A stretch of DNA of 59,251 nucleotides, from NCBI GenBank assembly GCA_007121015.1, contig SKMN01000059.1:1-59251 (forward strand), given 5' to 3'. The notes beneath the pieces were generated by a model that was given only the letters and a program-made list of their open reading frames with translations, was not told the origin of the DNA and made no database searches. Of the stretch, positions 13,750-21,680 are shown piece by piece (the stretch's first letter is position 1; each line of letters starts with the position of its first letter). The DNA comes from Coriobacteriia bacterium (GTDB taxonomy: Bacteria; Actinomycetota; Coriobacteriia; Anaerosomatales; SLCP01). Both the position numbers and the translations under genes were made by a program.

Positions 13750-13807
13750 CGATATCCGGTGACGGGCGATCGCGGTACGCTGCCGCGACGCCCGTCGCCG
13801 GATATCG
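13750..13807. terminator. Very long hairpin after the zinc-ribbon gene
   Basis: A 19-bp stem with one G-U wobble (13750-13768 with 13789-13807) encloses a loop that itself folds into a 6-bp stem (TCGCGG at 13770-13775 with CCGCGA at 13783-13788). It is far longer than a normal terminator stem and no T-run follows. It could be a terminator or a mobile or repetitive palindromic element. Confidence 0.6.
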
Positions 13808-13821
13808 TCGTCGGCATCCGG

Positions 13822-13837
13822 CGCCTGTCGACAGGCG
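13822..13837. promoter_or_regulatory. Perfect 16-base palindrome upstream of trkA
   Basis: CGCCTGTCGACAGGCG is its own reverse complement and lies 43 bases before the first trkA start, just after the long hairpin. Its position fits an operator for a dimeric repressor, but no matching family was recognised. Confidence 0.4.
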
Positions 13838-13880
13838 ATGGCATGGTGGCGGGGATCACGATCGGAAGCGAGGAGGTAGG

Positions 13881-14525
13881 ATGAACGTCATCGTCGTCGG
13901 GTGCGGTCGCGTCGGCTCGCAGCTGGCCACGTTGCTCTCGGTCGAGGGACACAACGTGGTCGTGGTCGACCGCGACGCGGAGGCGTTCAAGCGCTTGGGC
14001 ACGGCGTTCAACGGCGTGACGATCAAGGGACTCGGTTTCGACGAGGAAGTGTTGGAGGAGGCGGGCACGCGGGCGGCTGACGCGTTCGCCGCCGTCACGA
14101 ACCTCGACAACACCAACCTCATGGCAGCCGAGGTCGCGCGCAAGCTCTTCGAGGTCCCACACGTGGTCGCACGCCTCTACAATCCTGTCCGCGAGCGCAC
14201 CTACCAGCAACTCGGCCTCGACTACGTATGCGGCACCACTCTCGTAGCCGAGACGCTGCTGGAGAAGTTGCGTTCGGGCCACGGGCACCACGTCTCCCAG
14301 TTCGGCGACATCGAGTTCGTCCAGTTCAAAGCATCCGAAGAGGTCGAAGGCCGACGGGTGGAGGAGATCGAGATCCTCCGCAAGTTCCGCATCTCCGCGA
14401 TCGCGCGCGGCGAGGAGATGTTCGTGCCGGAGCCGGAGGCGATACTCCACGAGGGCGACATCGTCATGGCGTCTGTGAAGGACGACGCATACGCCAAGGT
14501 CGAGCGCTACATGGCCGAGGAGTGA
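13881..14525 (+). CDS. trkA: TrkA-family potassium uptake regulatory protein (first copy)
   Basis: The 214-residue cytosolic protein has an N-terminal Rossmann RCK-N domain, with GCGRVGSQLA (about 7-16) and a conserved acidic residue after the second strand (VVVDRD). It also has a C-terminal TrkA-C domain (about 135-214). Such proteins gate Trk/Ktr potassium channels in response to NAD(H) or other nucleotides, and some TrkA-C domains bind c-di-AMP. The second TrkA gene follows after three bases; paired TrkA proteins (CeoB/CeoC) are typical of actinobacteria. No membrane TrkH/KtrB partner lies in the window. GAGGAGG precedes the ATG. Confidence 0.9.
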   Translation: MNVIVVGCGRVGSQLATLLSVEGHNVVVVDRDAEAFKRLGTAFNGVTIKGLGFDEEVLEEAGTRAADAFAAVTNLDNTNLMAAEVARKLFEVPHVVARLYNPVRERTYQQLGLDYVCGTTLVAETLLEKLRSGHGHHVSQFGDIEFVQFKASEEVEGRRVEEIEILRKFRISAIARGEEMFVPEPEAILHEGDIVMASVKDDAYAKVERYMAEE

Positions 14526-14528
14526 GCG

Positions 14529-15197
14529 ATGTACATCGTCATCAACGGCGGCGGTAAGGTCGCATCGTACCTGGCGAGGACGATGCTCGACTCGGGGCAT
14601 GAGGTCGCGCTGATCGAGAAGCGTGCCGAGATCGTCGAGCGCCTCGTAGCCGAACTGCCGCCACGCGCGCTGGTCATCCACGGCGACGGCTGCGATTCCA
14701 TCTATCAGGAAGATGCGGGGACCGGACGGGCCGACATCTTCGTGGCCTCGACCGGTGACGACGACGACAACCTCGTCGCCTGCCAGCTCGCTAAGGTCGC
14801 GTTCGGGGTGCCCCGCTCGATCGCGCGCGTCAACAACCCCAAGAACGAGCACATCTTCAACGCCCTCGGCATCGAGGCGATCTCTTCGACGACCATCATC
14901 TCGCGGATGATCGAGGAAGAGGCGACGGTCGGTGACATCCGGACGCTCATCGCCCTGCGCAAGGGGAATATGGCGATCGTCGAGATCGAGCTGCCGACCG
15001 ACCGGTGCGTCGTGTGCGACAAGCGGGTGGCCGAACTCGACCTGCCGAACGACTGCGTCCTCATCGCGATCGTCCGTGGCGATGAGGAGGTGGTGGCGGT
15101 GCGCGGCGACACCGAGTTGAGGCCGGGCGATACGGTCATCGCGTTCACCGCCGTCAAACGGGAGCGCACCCTCAAGCGCATACTGACCGGGTCGTAG
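14529..15197 (+). CDS. trkA: TrkA-family potassium uptake regulatory protein (second copy)
   Basis: The 222-residue protein has the same RCK-N plus TrkA-C layout as its upstream neighbour. The glycine-rich loop here is INGGGKVASYLA (4-15), where the last glycine of GxGxxG is alanine. An acidic residue after the second strand (IEK) could favour NAD(H). The C-terminal domain (about 140-222) contains CVVCDKRV, a cysteine pair absent from the first copy. The two probably form a heteromeric gating ring for a potassium transporter encoded elsewhere. Confidence 0.9.
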   Translation: MYIVINGGGKVASYLARTMLDSGHEVALIEKRAEIVERLVAELPPRALVIHGDGCDSIYQEDAGTGRADIFVASTGDDDDNLVACQLAKVAFGVPRSIARVNNPKNEHIFNALGIEAISSTTIISRMIEEEATVGDIRTLIALRKGNMAIVEIELPTDRCVVCDKRVAELDLPNDCVLIAIVRGDEEVVAVRGDTELRPGDTVIAFTAVKRERTLKRILTGS

Positions 15198-15251
15198 GGT
15201 ACATCCCCCCGGTCGCCCGCGTACCCCCTGGCCCGCTGGCTCGCTGGGACA

Positions 15252-15257
15252 TATACT
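15252..15257 (+). promoter_or_regulatory. Putative -10 element of the SRP RNA gene
   Basis: TATACT lies about 19 bases before the predicted 5' end of the SRP RNA helix, in an otherwise G+C-rich stretch. No clear -35 box is visible. Confidence 0.4.
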
Positions 15258-15275
15258 TGGGACTCCGCACCGCGG

Positions 15276-15382
15276 CGCGTTCGAGCGGGGTCCGGACGGC
15301 GGTACGGCGTGAACCTGGTCAGATCCGGAAGGAAGCAGCCATAAGCGTCCTCTGCCGGGCGTCCGGGTCCCGCTCGAACGCG
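15276..15382 (+). ncRNA. ffs: Small signal recognition particle RNA (4.5S-type)
   Basis: The conserved SRP domain IV core is present: GTGAACCTGGTCAGATCCGG, followed by the GGAAGGAAGCAGC loop (about 15308-15344). The flanks form a long closing helix: CGCGTTCGAGCGGG at the 5' side pairs perfectly with CCCGCTCGAACGCG at the 3' side, then continues through a two-base mismatch to CCGGACG/CGTCCGG. The whole is about 107 bases, the short form without an Alu domain. With Ffh it targets nascent membrane and secreted proteins. It lies directly upstream of dnaX, an arrangement known in many Gram-positives. Exact ends are estimated from the helix. Confidence 0.93.
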
Positions 15383-15440
15383 TCGACGCGTTTACGGTGC
15401 CCGGGCCGGCTCGGCCAGACACGTGAAGCGGAAGGACCAG

Positions 15441-17384
15441 ATGGCGCACCAATCCCTCTACCGCAAGTACCGTCCGCAGTCCTTCGAGGACGTCGTCGGA
15501 CAAGCTCACGTGACTCGGACGCTCCGCAACGCGGTGACCGAGAGCGCCGTGGCGCACGCGTACCTGTTCACCGGCCCGCGCGGGACCGGCAAGACGACGA
15601 CCGCACGCATCCTCGCGAAGGCCCTCGAGTGCGAGTCGGGCCCTACGCCGGACCCGGACAGCACCTGCGAACAGTGCGTGGCCATCACCGAGGGGCGGCA
15701 CCCCGACGTCTACGAACTCGATGCGGCCTCGCGCACGCAGGTCGATGCGGTGCGCGAGGAGATCATCGGCAGGCTCGTGTATCCGCCGGTCCGCGGTGCG
15801 TGGAAGCTCTACATCATCGACGAGGTCCACATGCTCTCGAACCACTCGTTCAACGCACTGTTGAAGAGCATCGAGGAGCCTCCACCGCACACGATCTTCG
15901 TGCTGTGCACCACGCACCCGCACAAGGTACCCGAGACGATCCACTCTCGCTGCCAGCGGTTCGATTTCCATCGCATCGGCGTGGACGACATCGTCGGCAG
16001 GCTCGAACACATCGCGAAGGCCGAGCGGATAGAGGTCGCTCCCGGCACGCTCGCGCTCGTGGCCAAGCACGCAGGCGGAGGGATGCGGGACGCGATATCC
16101 CTTCTCGAGCAACTCGCGGCGTTCTCCGGCTCGTCGATCTCGCTTGCGGACGTCGAAGGGCTCCTCGGCGAGGTCGACTCTGCACTGCTGTTCGAGGTGG
16201 CGGACCTCATCGCGCGACGTGACGTCGCAGGCTCTTTCGAGTTCGTGGCACGGATCGCTTCCGCAGGCGTGGACATCCCCGAGTTCGTACGGGAACTCGT
16301 CGGCCACGTGCGTGACCTGTACGTGGTTGCGGCCGTTGGGGATGCGACCGGTATCGTCGAGGCGCCCACGTCGGATCTCGCGCGACTCACGAGTCAGGCG
16401 GCCGCGTTCGGACCGGACCGGCTCGCGCGCGTGCTCGACCTGCTCGGCGAGTTGACCGGGGAGATGCGGTGGTCGCCGGACCCGAGGCTCGCACTCGAGG
16501 TCATCCTGACCCGGCTCGCACGGCCTCACGGCGAGATGACGCTCGAGGCCCTCGCCGAACGTGTCGAGGCGCTCGAGACCGGGGTGGCGATGGCGGCATC
16601 GGGACCCTCGGCGCCAGCAGCCGGCGCGAGCGCGGGACACGTTCCGCCACCGGCGGATCCGGCGGATCCCCGGCCCGCACAGACAGCGGTCGCTCCCAAG
16701 CTGGACGCGCAGCAGGCAGGCACGGCCGATGACGCCGAGGAGCGCGGCACGTCATCTCCAGAGCCCGCCCAAGATGCCTCTGACGACGAGTCCGGTGTTC
16801 CGGCGCCCGAGACGACGACCCCCCCGCCCGCAACCTCGATAGCCCCTCTCGATCGCGCCCACGTGAAGCGCGCATGGCCCGCTGTGGTCGCCGAGGTCCG
16901 CAAGCTCAAGTCGGCACGCGGCGCGATGTTCGACGGGACCGAGGTCGATGTCGACACCGACGGCGTGACGCTCGTCGTCGAGTTCCCCTCCAGTGCGCGT
17001 TTTCCCATGAAGCAGGCGCAGGGTCCCGACAACGTCGCGCTTCTCAAGCGGGCGCTCGCCTCCGTTTTCGGGAGCGTGCCTCCCTTCCGGTATCAGCTCG
17101 GACGGGGAGCGGTGCGAGCCGAGGAGCCCGCCCCCGCCCAGGTCGCTCCCGGGCCCGAGCCGCCCGCCCCGCTGCCGGAAGAGCCGCACGAGCCGCCCGC
17201 CGCACCATCCGGCTCCGCACCCGGAACGGGTGACCGCCCAGCGCCTCCGACGCCGAGTGGACCGGGCGGCGTGCGCACGGAGGATGCGACCCCGGAAGAC
17301 CTGGACATCGAGGCCCTCATGGCCGACGCGCTTGGAGCAGAGAAGGTGTCCGAGCGCCCGCACATCGACGAAGGAACGGAGTAG
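15441..17384 (+). CDS. dnaX: DNA polymerase III subunit gamma/tau
   Basis: The 647-residue clamp-loader ATPase begins with YRKYRPQSFEDVVGQ. It has a Walker A motif GPRGTGKT (45-52), a DEVH box (Asp127) and an arginine-finger-type sensor HSRCQRFDF. The zinc module normally has four cysteines; here only Cys64, Cys76 and Cys79 are evident, with the usual PC position occupied by Asp-Ser. After the AAA+ and collar domains (to about 370) comes a long Pro/Ala/Glu-rich linker and a C-terminal domain (about 475-560), then another disordered tail. ATG 15441 follows GGAAGG. It lies between SRP RNA and ybaB-recR, a classic replication-repair cluster. Confidence 0.96.
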   Translation: MAHQSLYRKYRPQSFEDVVGQAHVTRTLRNAVTESAVAHAYLFTGPRGTGKTTTARILAKALECESGPTPDPDSTCEQCVAITEGRHPDVYELDAASRTQVDAVREEIIGRLVYPPVRGAWKLYIIDEVHMLSNHSFNALLKSIEEPPPHTIFVLCTTHPHKVPETIHSRCQRFDFHRIGVDDIVGRLEHIAKAERIEVAPGTLALVAKHAGGGMRDAISLLEQLAAFSGSSISLADVEGLLGEVDSALLFEVADLIARRDVAGSFEFVARIASAGVDIPEFVRELVGHVRDLYVVAAVGDATGIVEAPTSDLARLTSQAAAFGPDRLARVLDLLGELTGEMRWSPDPRLALEVILTRLARPHGEMTLEALAERVEALETGVAMAASGPSAPAAGASAGHVPPPADPADPRPAQTAVAPKLDAQQAGTADDAEERGTSSPEPAQDASDDESGVPAPETTTPPPATSIAPLDRAHVKRAWPAVVAEVRKLKSARGAMFDGTEVDVDTDGVTLVVEFPSSARFPMKQAQGPDNVALLKRALASVFGSVPPFRYQLGRGAVRAEEPAPAQVAPGPEPPAPLPEEPHEPPAAPSGSAPGTGDRPAPPTPSGPGGVRTEDATPEDLDIEALMADALGAEKVSERPHIDEGTE

Positions 17385-17389
17385 GACGG

Positions 17390-17704
17390 ATGAAGCCCAA
17401 CATCGGCAACATGATGAAGCAGGCCCAGAAGATGCAGACTGAGATGGCCCGCGTGCAAGAGGAGTTGACCGAGGAGCGTGTCGAGGCCTCGGTGGGGGGA
17501 GGCGTCGTCAAAGCGGTCATGACCGGAGACCTCAAGCTCGAACGCGTCGTCATCGACCCGGCTGCGGTCGACCCCGACGACGTCGCGATGCTCGAGGACA
17601 TGGTCGCCGCTGCGGTCAACGAGGCGCTCCGCCAGGCCCAGGAGCTCGCTTCGAGCAAGATGTCCCAGGTGACCGGGGGCATGAACATCCCCGGCCTCAT
17701 GTAG
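17390..17704 (+). CDS. ybaB: YbaB/EbfC nucleoid-associated protein
   Basis: The 104-residue protein has the YbaB/EbfC pattern: an N-terminal helix with MMKQAQKMQTEM, a central beta region with VEASVGGGVVKAVMTGDLKL, and a helical C-terminus. It forms dimers that bind DNA and shape the nucleoid. It starts five bases after dnaX and is followed by recR after ten, the common dnaX-ybaB-recR operon. Length is normal for the family. Confidence 0.96.
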   Translation: MKPNIGNMMKQAQKMQTEMARVQEELTEERVEASVGGGVVKAVMTGDLKLERVVIDPAAVDPDDVAMLEDMVAAAVNEALRQAQELASSKMSQVTGGMNIPGLM

Positions 17705-17714
17705 CGAGGCCGGC

Positions 17715-18311
17715 GTGTACTACGCAGCCCCCATCGCGCGCCTCCTCGAAGAGCTCGAACGACTGCCTGGCGTGGGGCCCAAGTCGGCCCAGCGTATCGC
17801 GTACCATATACTGCGTTCCGAGGCCGAGGGAACCGCACGGCTCGCCGAGGCTCTGCTCGAGGTGAAGCGCGTCATACATTTCTGTCCGCGATGTTTCGAT
17901 TTCACCGAGGGTGATCTCTGCGCTACGTGCGCCGACCCGGAGCGTGACGCCGCGACCGTCTGTGTCGTCGAGGAGCCCCGCGATGTCGTGGCTATCGAGC
18001 GGACCGGTGGGTACCGCGGCCTCTACCACGTGCTCGGGGGCGTGATCTCGCCCGTGGATGGGGTGGGCCCCGAGCAGCTCCGCGTTCGCGAGTTGCTCGA
18101 CCACATCGCCGAGGGCACGGTCACCGAGGTCGTCGTCGCTACGAACACGACGGTCGAAGGGGAGACTACCGCGCTCTACCTCGCCCGTATGCTCAAGCCA
18201 CTCGGGCTGAAGGTGACCCGGATCGCCTCGGGGCTGCCGGTCGGCGGCGACCTGGAGTATGCAGACGAGGTGACGCTCGGGCGGGCGCTCGAGGCGCGGA
18301 GGGAACTCTAG
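17715..18311 (+). CDS. recR: Recombination mediator protein RecR
   Basis: The 198-residue protein has an N-terminal helix-hairpin-helix (LPGVGPKSAQRIAYH), a four-cysteine zinc finger (CPRCFDFTEGDLCATC), a Toprim domain (about 79-175, with VVEEPRDV and the acidic motif ending TTVEGETTALYL) and the C-terminal Walker-B-like SGLPVGGDLEYADE. With RecF/RecO it loads RecA at gaps. The start is a GTG. It ends the dnaX-ybaB-recR operon. Confidence 0.97.
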   Translation: MYYAAPIARLLEELERLPGVGPKSAQRIAYHILRSEAEGTARLAEALLEVKRVIHFCPRCFDFTEGDLCATCADPERDAATVCVVEEPRDVVAIERTGGYRGLYHVLGGVISPVDGVGPEQLRVRELLDHIAEGTVTEVVVATNTTVEGETTALYLARMLKPLGLKVTRIASGLPVGGDLEYADEVTLGRALEARREL

Positions 18312-18484
18312 ACAGTAGGCTGACATATTTTGTCTACCGTTCACCGATTCCTCGCATCCGCTGACCTCCTCGGTACAACCGCTTGCCGGGTACACGCCCG
18401 TATCCTTGTGTGACCTGTCCGCCCTCGTCGATCCCGGCGGGTTCAGGAGTGTGATGTGGCGGCACGGGAAGAAAGGGGAAGGGA
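18312..18484. other. Gap before porCDAB with inverted repeats
   Basis: Directly after the recR stop lies an A+T-richer stretch with overlapping short inverted repeats: TAGACAG (18310-18316) with TTGTCTA about 14 bases later, and GACA-TATTT-TGTC inside it. These could be a weak terminator for recR or an operator for the por operon. No clear promoter hexamers were identified. AAAGGGGAAGGG precedes the first por gene. Confidence 0.3.
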
Positions 18485-19060
18485 ATGCAACAACTGACGG
18501 AGATCCGCTGGCACGCGAGAGCCGGCCAGGGCGCGGTGACCGCTGCCAAACTGGTGGCAGAGACTGCCCTGGCGGCAGACCAGTACATGCAGGCGATGCC
18601 CGAATACGGGCCGGAGCGTATGGGTGCGCCCATCAAAGCGTTCACTCGCATCAGTCCCGAGCCGATCGACATCCACTGCAACATCGAGAACCCGGATGTC
18701 GTGATCGTGCTCGACGACTCGCTCCTCGACGTCGTGGACGTGGCCGAGGGCCTCGTCGACAACGGCACCCTCATCATCAACACATGCACGCCTCCCGATG
18801 CGGTCAAGCGCTCGCTCGGGTTGTCCGACTCGATCACGGTCGCGTGTATCGACGCGTCGGGGATCGCGCTCGACACGATCAAGCGGGACATCCCCAACAC
18901 GCCGATGGTGGGCGCACTCTCGAAAGTGACGGGCGCCGTCGACATCGACGCGATCAAGACCCTGCTCGTGTCGACGTTCGGTAAGAAGTTCGGCCAAGAG
19001 ATCATCGATGCGAACATCGCTTCCGTGGAGCGCGCGTACGAGGAGGTGGCAACAGCATGA
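18485..19060 (+). CDS. porC: 2-oxoacid (pyruvate) ferredoxin oxidoreductase, gamma subunit
   Basis: The 191-residue product matches the gamma subunit family: it opens with EIRWHARAGQGAVTAAKLVAE, and continues with PEYGPERMGAPIKAFTRIS and a Rossmann-like central part with VVIVLDDSLLD. With the delta, alpha and beta subunits it makes the four-subunit enzyme that splits pyruvate with CoA to acetyl-CoA, CO2 and reduced ferredoxin, reversibly. The delta gene overlaps its stop (ATGA). Gene order C-D-A-B is that of the archaeal and Thermotoga PORs. A related 2-oxoacid as substrate cannot be fully excluded. Confidence 0.93.
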   Translation: MQQLTEIRWHARAGQGAVTAAKLVAETALAADQYMQAMPEYGPERMGAPIKAFTRISPEPIDIHCNIENPDVVIVLDDSLLDVVDVAEGLVDNGTLIINTCTPPDAVKRSLGLSDSITVACIDASGIALDTIKRDIPNTPMVGALSKVTGAVDIDAIKTLLVSTFGKKFGQEIIDANIASVERAYEEVATA

Positions 19061-19407
19061 GCGAGACCAAGCAATCGAAATGGGACATCTCCGACATGGA
19101 TTCTTGGACCGCCGAGGACTTCCCCCTTGGCGCAGTGATCCCGGACTCGGGCAATTCCCGCGACTACGTGACCGGCGGCTGGAGGAGTGAGCGCCCGATC
19201 CGCAACGTGGACACATGTATAGAGTGTCTGCTCTGTTGGATCGTGTGCCCCGACACGGCCATCCGTGTCGCTGACGAGAAGCTGGCACCCGATCCAGACA
19301 CCTTCAACCTCGACCATTGCAAGGGGTGTGGTGTCTGCGCCAACGAATGTCCCGTCGAGGCCATCACGATGGTGCCCGAGGGCTGCGAACTGCCGGAGGT
19401 GAAGTAG
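19057..19407 (+). CDS. porD: Pyruvate ferredoxin oxidoreductase, delta (2[4Fe-4S] ferredoxin) subunit
   Basis: The 116-residue protein has two ferredoxin motifs, CIECLLCWIVCP and CKGCGVCANECP, each with the full C-x2-C-x2-C-x3-CP pattern. The N-terminal 50 residues are the usual delta-subunit extension. It passes electrons from the TPP site in the beta subunit to soluble ferredoxin. It overlaps porC by four bases and abuts porA. Confidence 0.95.
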   Translation: MSETKQSKWDISDMDSWTAEDFPLGAVIPDSGNSRDYVTGGWRSERPIRNVDTCIECLLCWIVCPDTAIRVADEKLAPDPDTFNLDHCKGCGVCANECPVEAITMVPEGCELPEVK

Positions 19408-20595
19408 ATGCCGACCCAGACCACAGTAGCGTCCACCGGGAACACCGTCGTGGCCGAGGCGATGCGCCAGTGCGCCCCGGATGTCGTCGCCGCGTACCCG
19501 ATCACCCCGCAGACGACCATCGTCGAGGAGTTCGCGAAGTTCGTCGCGCAGGGCAAGGTCCACACCGAGTACGTGTGCACCGAGTCTGAGCACTCTGCGA
19601 TGAGCGCGTGCATCGGTGCCTCGGCCGCAGGCGCCCGCGTCATGACGGCGACCGCGAGCCAGGGTCTCGCCCTCATGTGGGAGGAGCTCTACATCGCGAG
19701 CGGGATGCGGCTCCCCATCGTCATGGCGAACGCGAACCGCGCGCTCTCCGCGCCCATCAACATCCACTGTGACCACTCCGACATCATGGGAGCCCGTGAC
19801 GCCGGCTGGATCGTGCTCTTCGCCGAGACGGCGCAGGAGGCCTACGACAACACGATCATGGCGACGAGGATCGCCGAGGACCCCGAGGTGCTTCTGCCCG
19901 CCATGAGCTGCCTCGACGGCTTCATCACCACTCACTCCATCGATCGTGTCCAGGTCATGGACGATGAGAGCGTGTCGGAGTTCGTGGGCGACTACGAGCC
20001 GCAGAACGCGCTGCTCGATGTCGACAACCCCGTGAGTCACGGCAACTTCGCCGGACTCGGCGGACCCTACTTCGAATTCAAGAAGGCCCAGCGTCTCGCC
20101 ATCGACCGCTCCAAGGCGGTCATCGGGCGTGTCGGGGAGGCGTACTCGGAGCTGTCCGGCCGTTCGTTCGGCTTCATCGAGACCGATATGATGGACGATG
20201 CCGAGGTGGCGATCGTCGTCATCGGCTCGAGCGCAGGCAACGCTCGTCACGTGGCCAAGCAGATGCGTGCCGAAGGCGTGAAGGCGGGGCTCGTCAAGGT
20301 CCGCTGCTTCCGCCCGTTCCCCGCGGCAGAACTCGCCGAGGCCCTCAAGGGCGCGAAGGCGGTCGCCGTACTCGACCGCAGCGAGACGTTCGGTGCCGAG
20401 GGCGGCCCCCTCTACACCGAGACACGCAGTGCGCTCTACGACCTCGAGACACGTGTCCCGATCGTGAACTACGTGTACGGGCTCGGCGGCAGTGACGTCC
20501 GCCTCGAGCTGATGAGAAGCGTGTACACCGACCTGTCCGACATCGCCACGGGTGCCGCTGAGCCTTCAGGCCTGCAGTACCTCGGCGCCCGATAG
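19408..20595 (+). CDS. porA: Pyruvate ferredoxin oxidoreductase, alpha subunit
   Basis: The 395-residue protein starts with the pyrimidine-binding domain (VVAAYPITPQTTIVEE, then TESEHSAMSACIGASAAGARVMTATASQG in two conserved segments), followed by APINIHCDHSD and a transketolase C-terminal-like domain with VLDRSETFGAEGGPLY. The YPITPQT motif is diagnostic of the alpha subunit. Length is normal. It begins directly after the porD stop. Confidence 0.96.
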   Translation: MPTQTTVASTGNTVVAEAMRQCAPDVVAAYPITPQTTIVEEFAKFVAQGKVHTEYVCTESEHSAMSACIGASAAGARVMTATASQGLALMWEELYIASGMRLPIVMANANRALSAPINIHCDHSDIMGARDAGWIVLFAETAQEAYDNTIMATRIAEDPEVLLPAMSCLDGFITTHSIDRVQVMDDESVSEFVGDYEPQNALLDVDNPVSHGNFAGLGGPYFEFKKAQRLAIDRSKAVIGRVGEAYSELSGRSFGFIETDMMDDAEVAIVVIGSSAGNARHVAKQMRAEGVKAGLVKVRCFRPFPAAELAEALKGAKAVAVLDRSETFGAEGGPLYTETRSALYDLETRVPIVNYVYGLGGSDVRLELMRSVYTDLSDIATGAAEPSGLQYLGAR

Positions 20596-20608
20596 GGAGG
20601 GAGCGGAC

Positions 20609-21553
20609 ATGGCTACTCTTCGTGAACTGACCCACCGGGAGGACCGTCTCGAAGGCGGGCACCGCCTCTGTGCGGGATGCGGCGCCTCCATCGCCGTGAG
20701 GCAGATACTCCTCGGTGCCGGCACCGACCCCGCCATCGCGAGCTGTGCCACCGGATGTCTCGAGGTATCCACGACGATCTACCCGTACTCGTCGTGGAAG
20801 ACACCGTTCATCCACAACGCGTTCGAGAACTCCGCAGCTACCATGTCCGGTGTGGAGGCCGCGTTCAAGGGCCTCAAGAGCGCCGGGAAGATCCCTGCCG
20901 ACAAGAAGATGAAGTTCGTCGCGTTCGGCGGTGACGGTGGTACGTACGACATCGGCTTGCAGTCGCTCTCCGGGGCGATGGAACGCGGCCATGACATGGT
21001 CTACGTCTGCTACGACAACGGTGCGTATATGAACACCGGTATCCAGCGCTCCTCGGCCACCCCGAAGGGCGCGTGGGCGACCACGGCCGAGGTCGGCGCC
21101 GCCCAGCAGGGCAAGCTCGAGGCGCGCAAGGACCTCACGTCGATCATCGCGGCGCACAACGTTCCGTACGTCGCCCAGGGCTCTATCAGTCACTGGAAGG
21201 ATCTCACGTCGAAGGCCGAGAAGGCTTTCGCCATCGAGGGTCCGGCGTTCATCAACGTGCTGGCCACCTGCCCGCGCGGGTGGAGAAGCGCGTACAACAA
21301 GTCGGTCGAACACGCAGGACTCGGTGTCAAGACGGGGTATTGGCCGCTCTTCGAGGTCGAGAGCGGCGTGTGGAAGCTCTCGGCACCGAGCAAGGCGCTC
21401 GTCAAGAAGGGTCGTGAACCTGTCGAGGAGTTCCTCAAGGTGCAGGGGCGTTTCCGGCACCTGCTCAAGCCCGAGAACGCCGAGTTGCTGGCGGAGATCC
21501 AGGCCGATGTCGATCGACACTGGGAGTACGTGCTCGGCCGGTGCGGCGAGTAG
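20609..21553 (+). CDS. porB: Pyruvate ferredoxin oxidoreductase, beta (TPP-binding) subunit
   Basis: The 314-residue protein has CAGCG (Cys21, Cys24) and ASCATGC (Cys46, Cys50 region) for the iron-sulfur cluster. The TPP-Mg motif is FGGDGGTYDIG, followed by YDNGAYMNTG and the POR-type segment QRSSATPKGAWATT. The latter favours pyruvate over branched-chain substrates. AGGGAGG precedes ATG 20609. A perfect terminator hairpin follows 31 bases after the stop, ending the operon. Confidence 0.96.
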   Translation: MATLRELTHREDRLEGGHRLCAGCGASIAVRQILLGAGTDPAIASCATGCLEVSTTIYPYSSWKTPFIHNAFENSAATMSGVEAAFKGLKSAGKIPADKKMKFVAFGGDGGTYDIGLQSLSGAMERGHDMVYVCYDNGAYMNTGIQRSSATPKGAWATTAEVGAAQQGKLEARKDLTSIIAAHNVPYVAQGSISHWKDLTSKAEKAFAIEGPAFINVLATCPRGWRSAYNKSVEHAGLGVKTGYWPLFEVESGVWKLSAPSKALVKKGREPVEEFLKVQGRFRHLLKPENAELLAEIQADVDRHWEYVLGRCGE

Positions 21554-21584
21554 CGTACACGGTCGATCGATAGTGGGTATCAGA

Positions 21585-21615
21585 CAGGACCCCGGACCAT
21601 GCGTCCGGGGTCCTG
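21585..21615 (+). terminator. Terminator hairpin after porCDAB
   Basis: CAGGACCCCGGA, a seven-base loop and TCCGGGGTCCTG make a perfect 12-bp stem. No T-run follows. Confidence 0.7.
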
Positions 21616-21620
21616 TGCGA

Positions 21621-21629
21621 TGGTAGAAT
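21621..21629 (+). promoter_or_regulatory. Putative extended -10 promoter for the PstS-like/HD-GYP pair
   Basis: TGG-TAGAAT is an extended -10 element just after the por terminator and about 52 bases before the ATG of the lipoprotein gene. Confidence 0.4.
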
Positions 21630-21680
21630 GACCACGGTGTGGGCGACACGGACGGTTAGCGGGTAGCTGGAGGGACCTTG

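Noticed and set aside
13065-16640. Very long minus-strand open frame (about 1190 codons)
   Set aside because: It is a mirror of trkA, trkA, SRP RNA and dnaX on the plus strand, has Arg/His-rich nonsense composition and no start signal. High G+C content makes such frames common.
18334-20250. Long minus-strand frame opposite porCDA
   Set aside because: Shadow of well-supported por genes; composition is unlike a protein.
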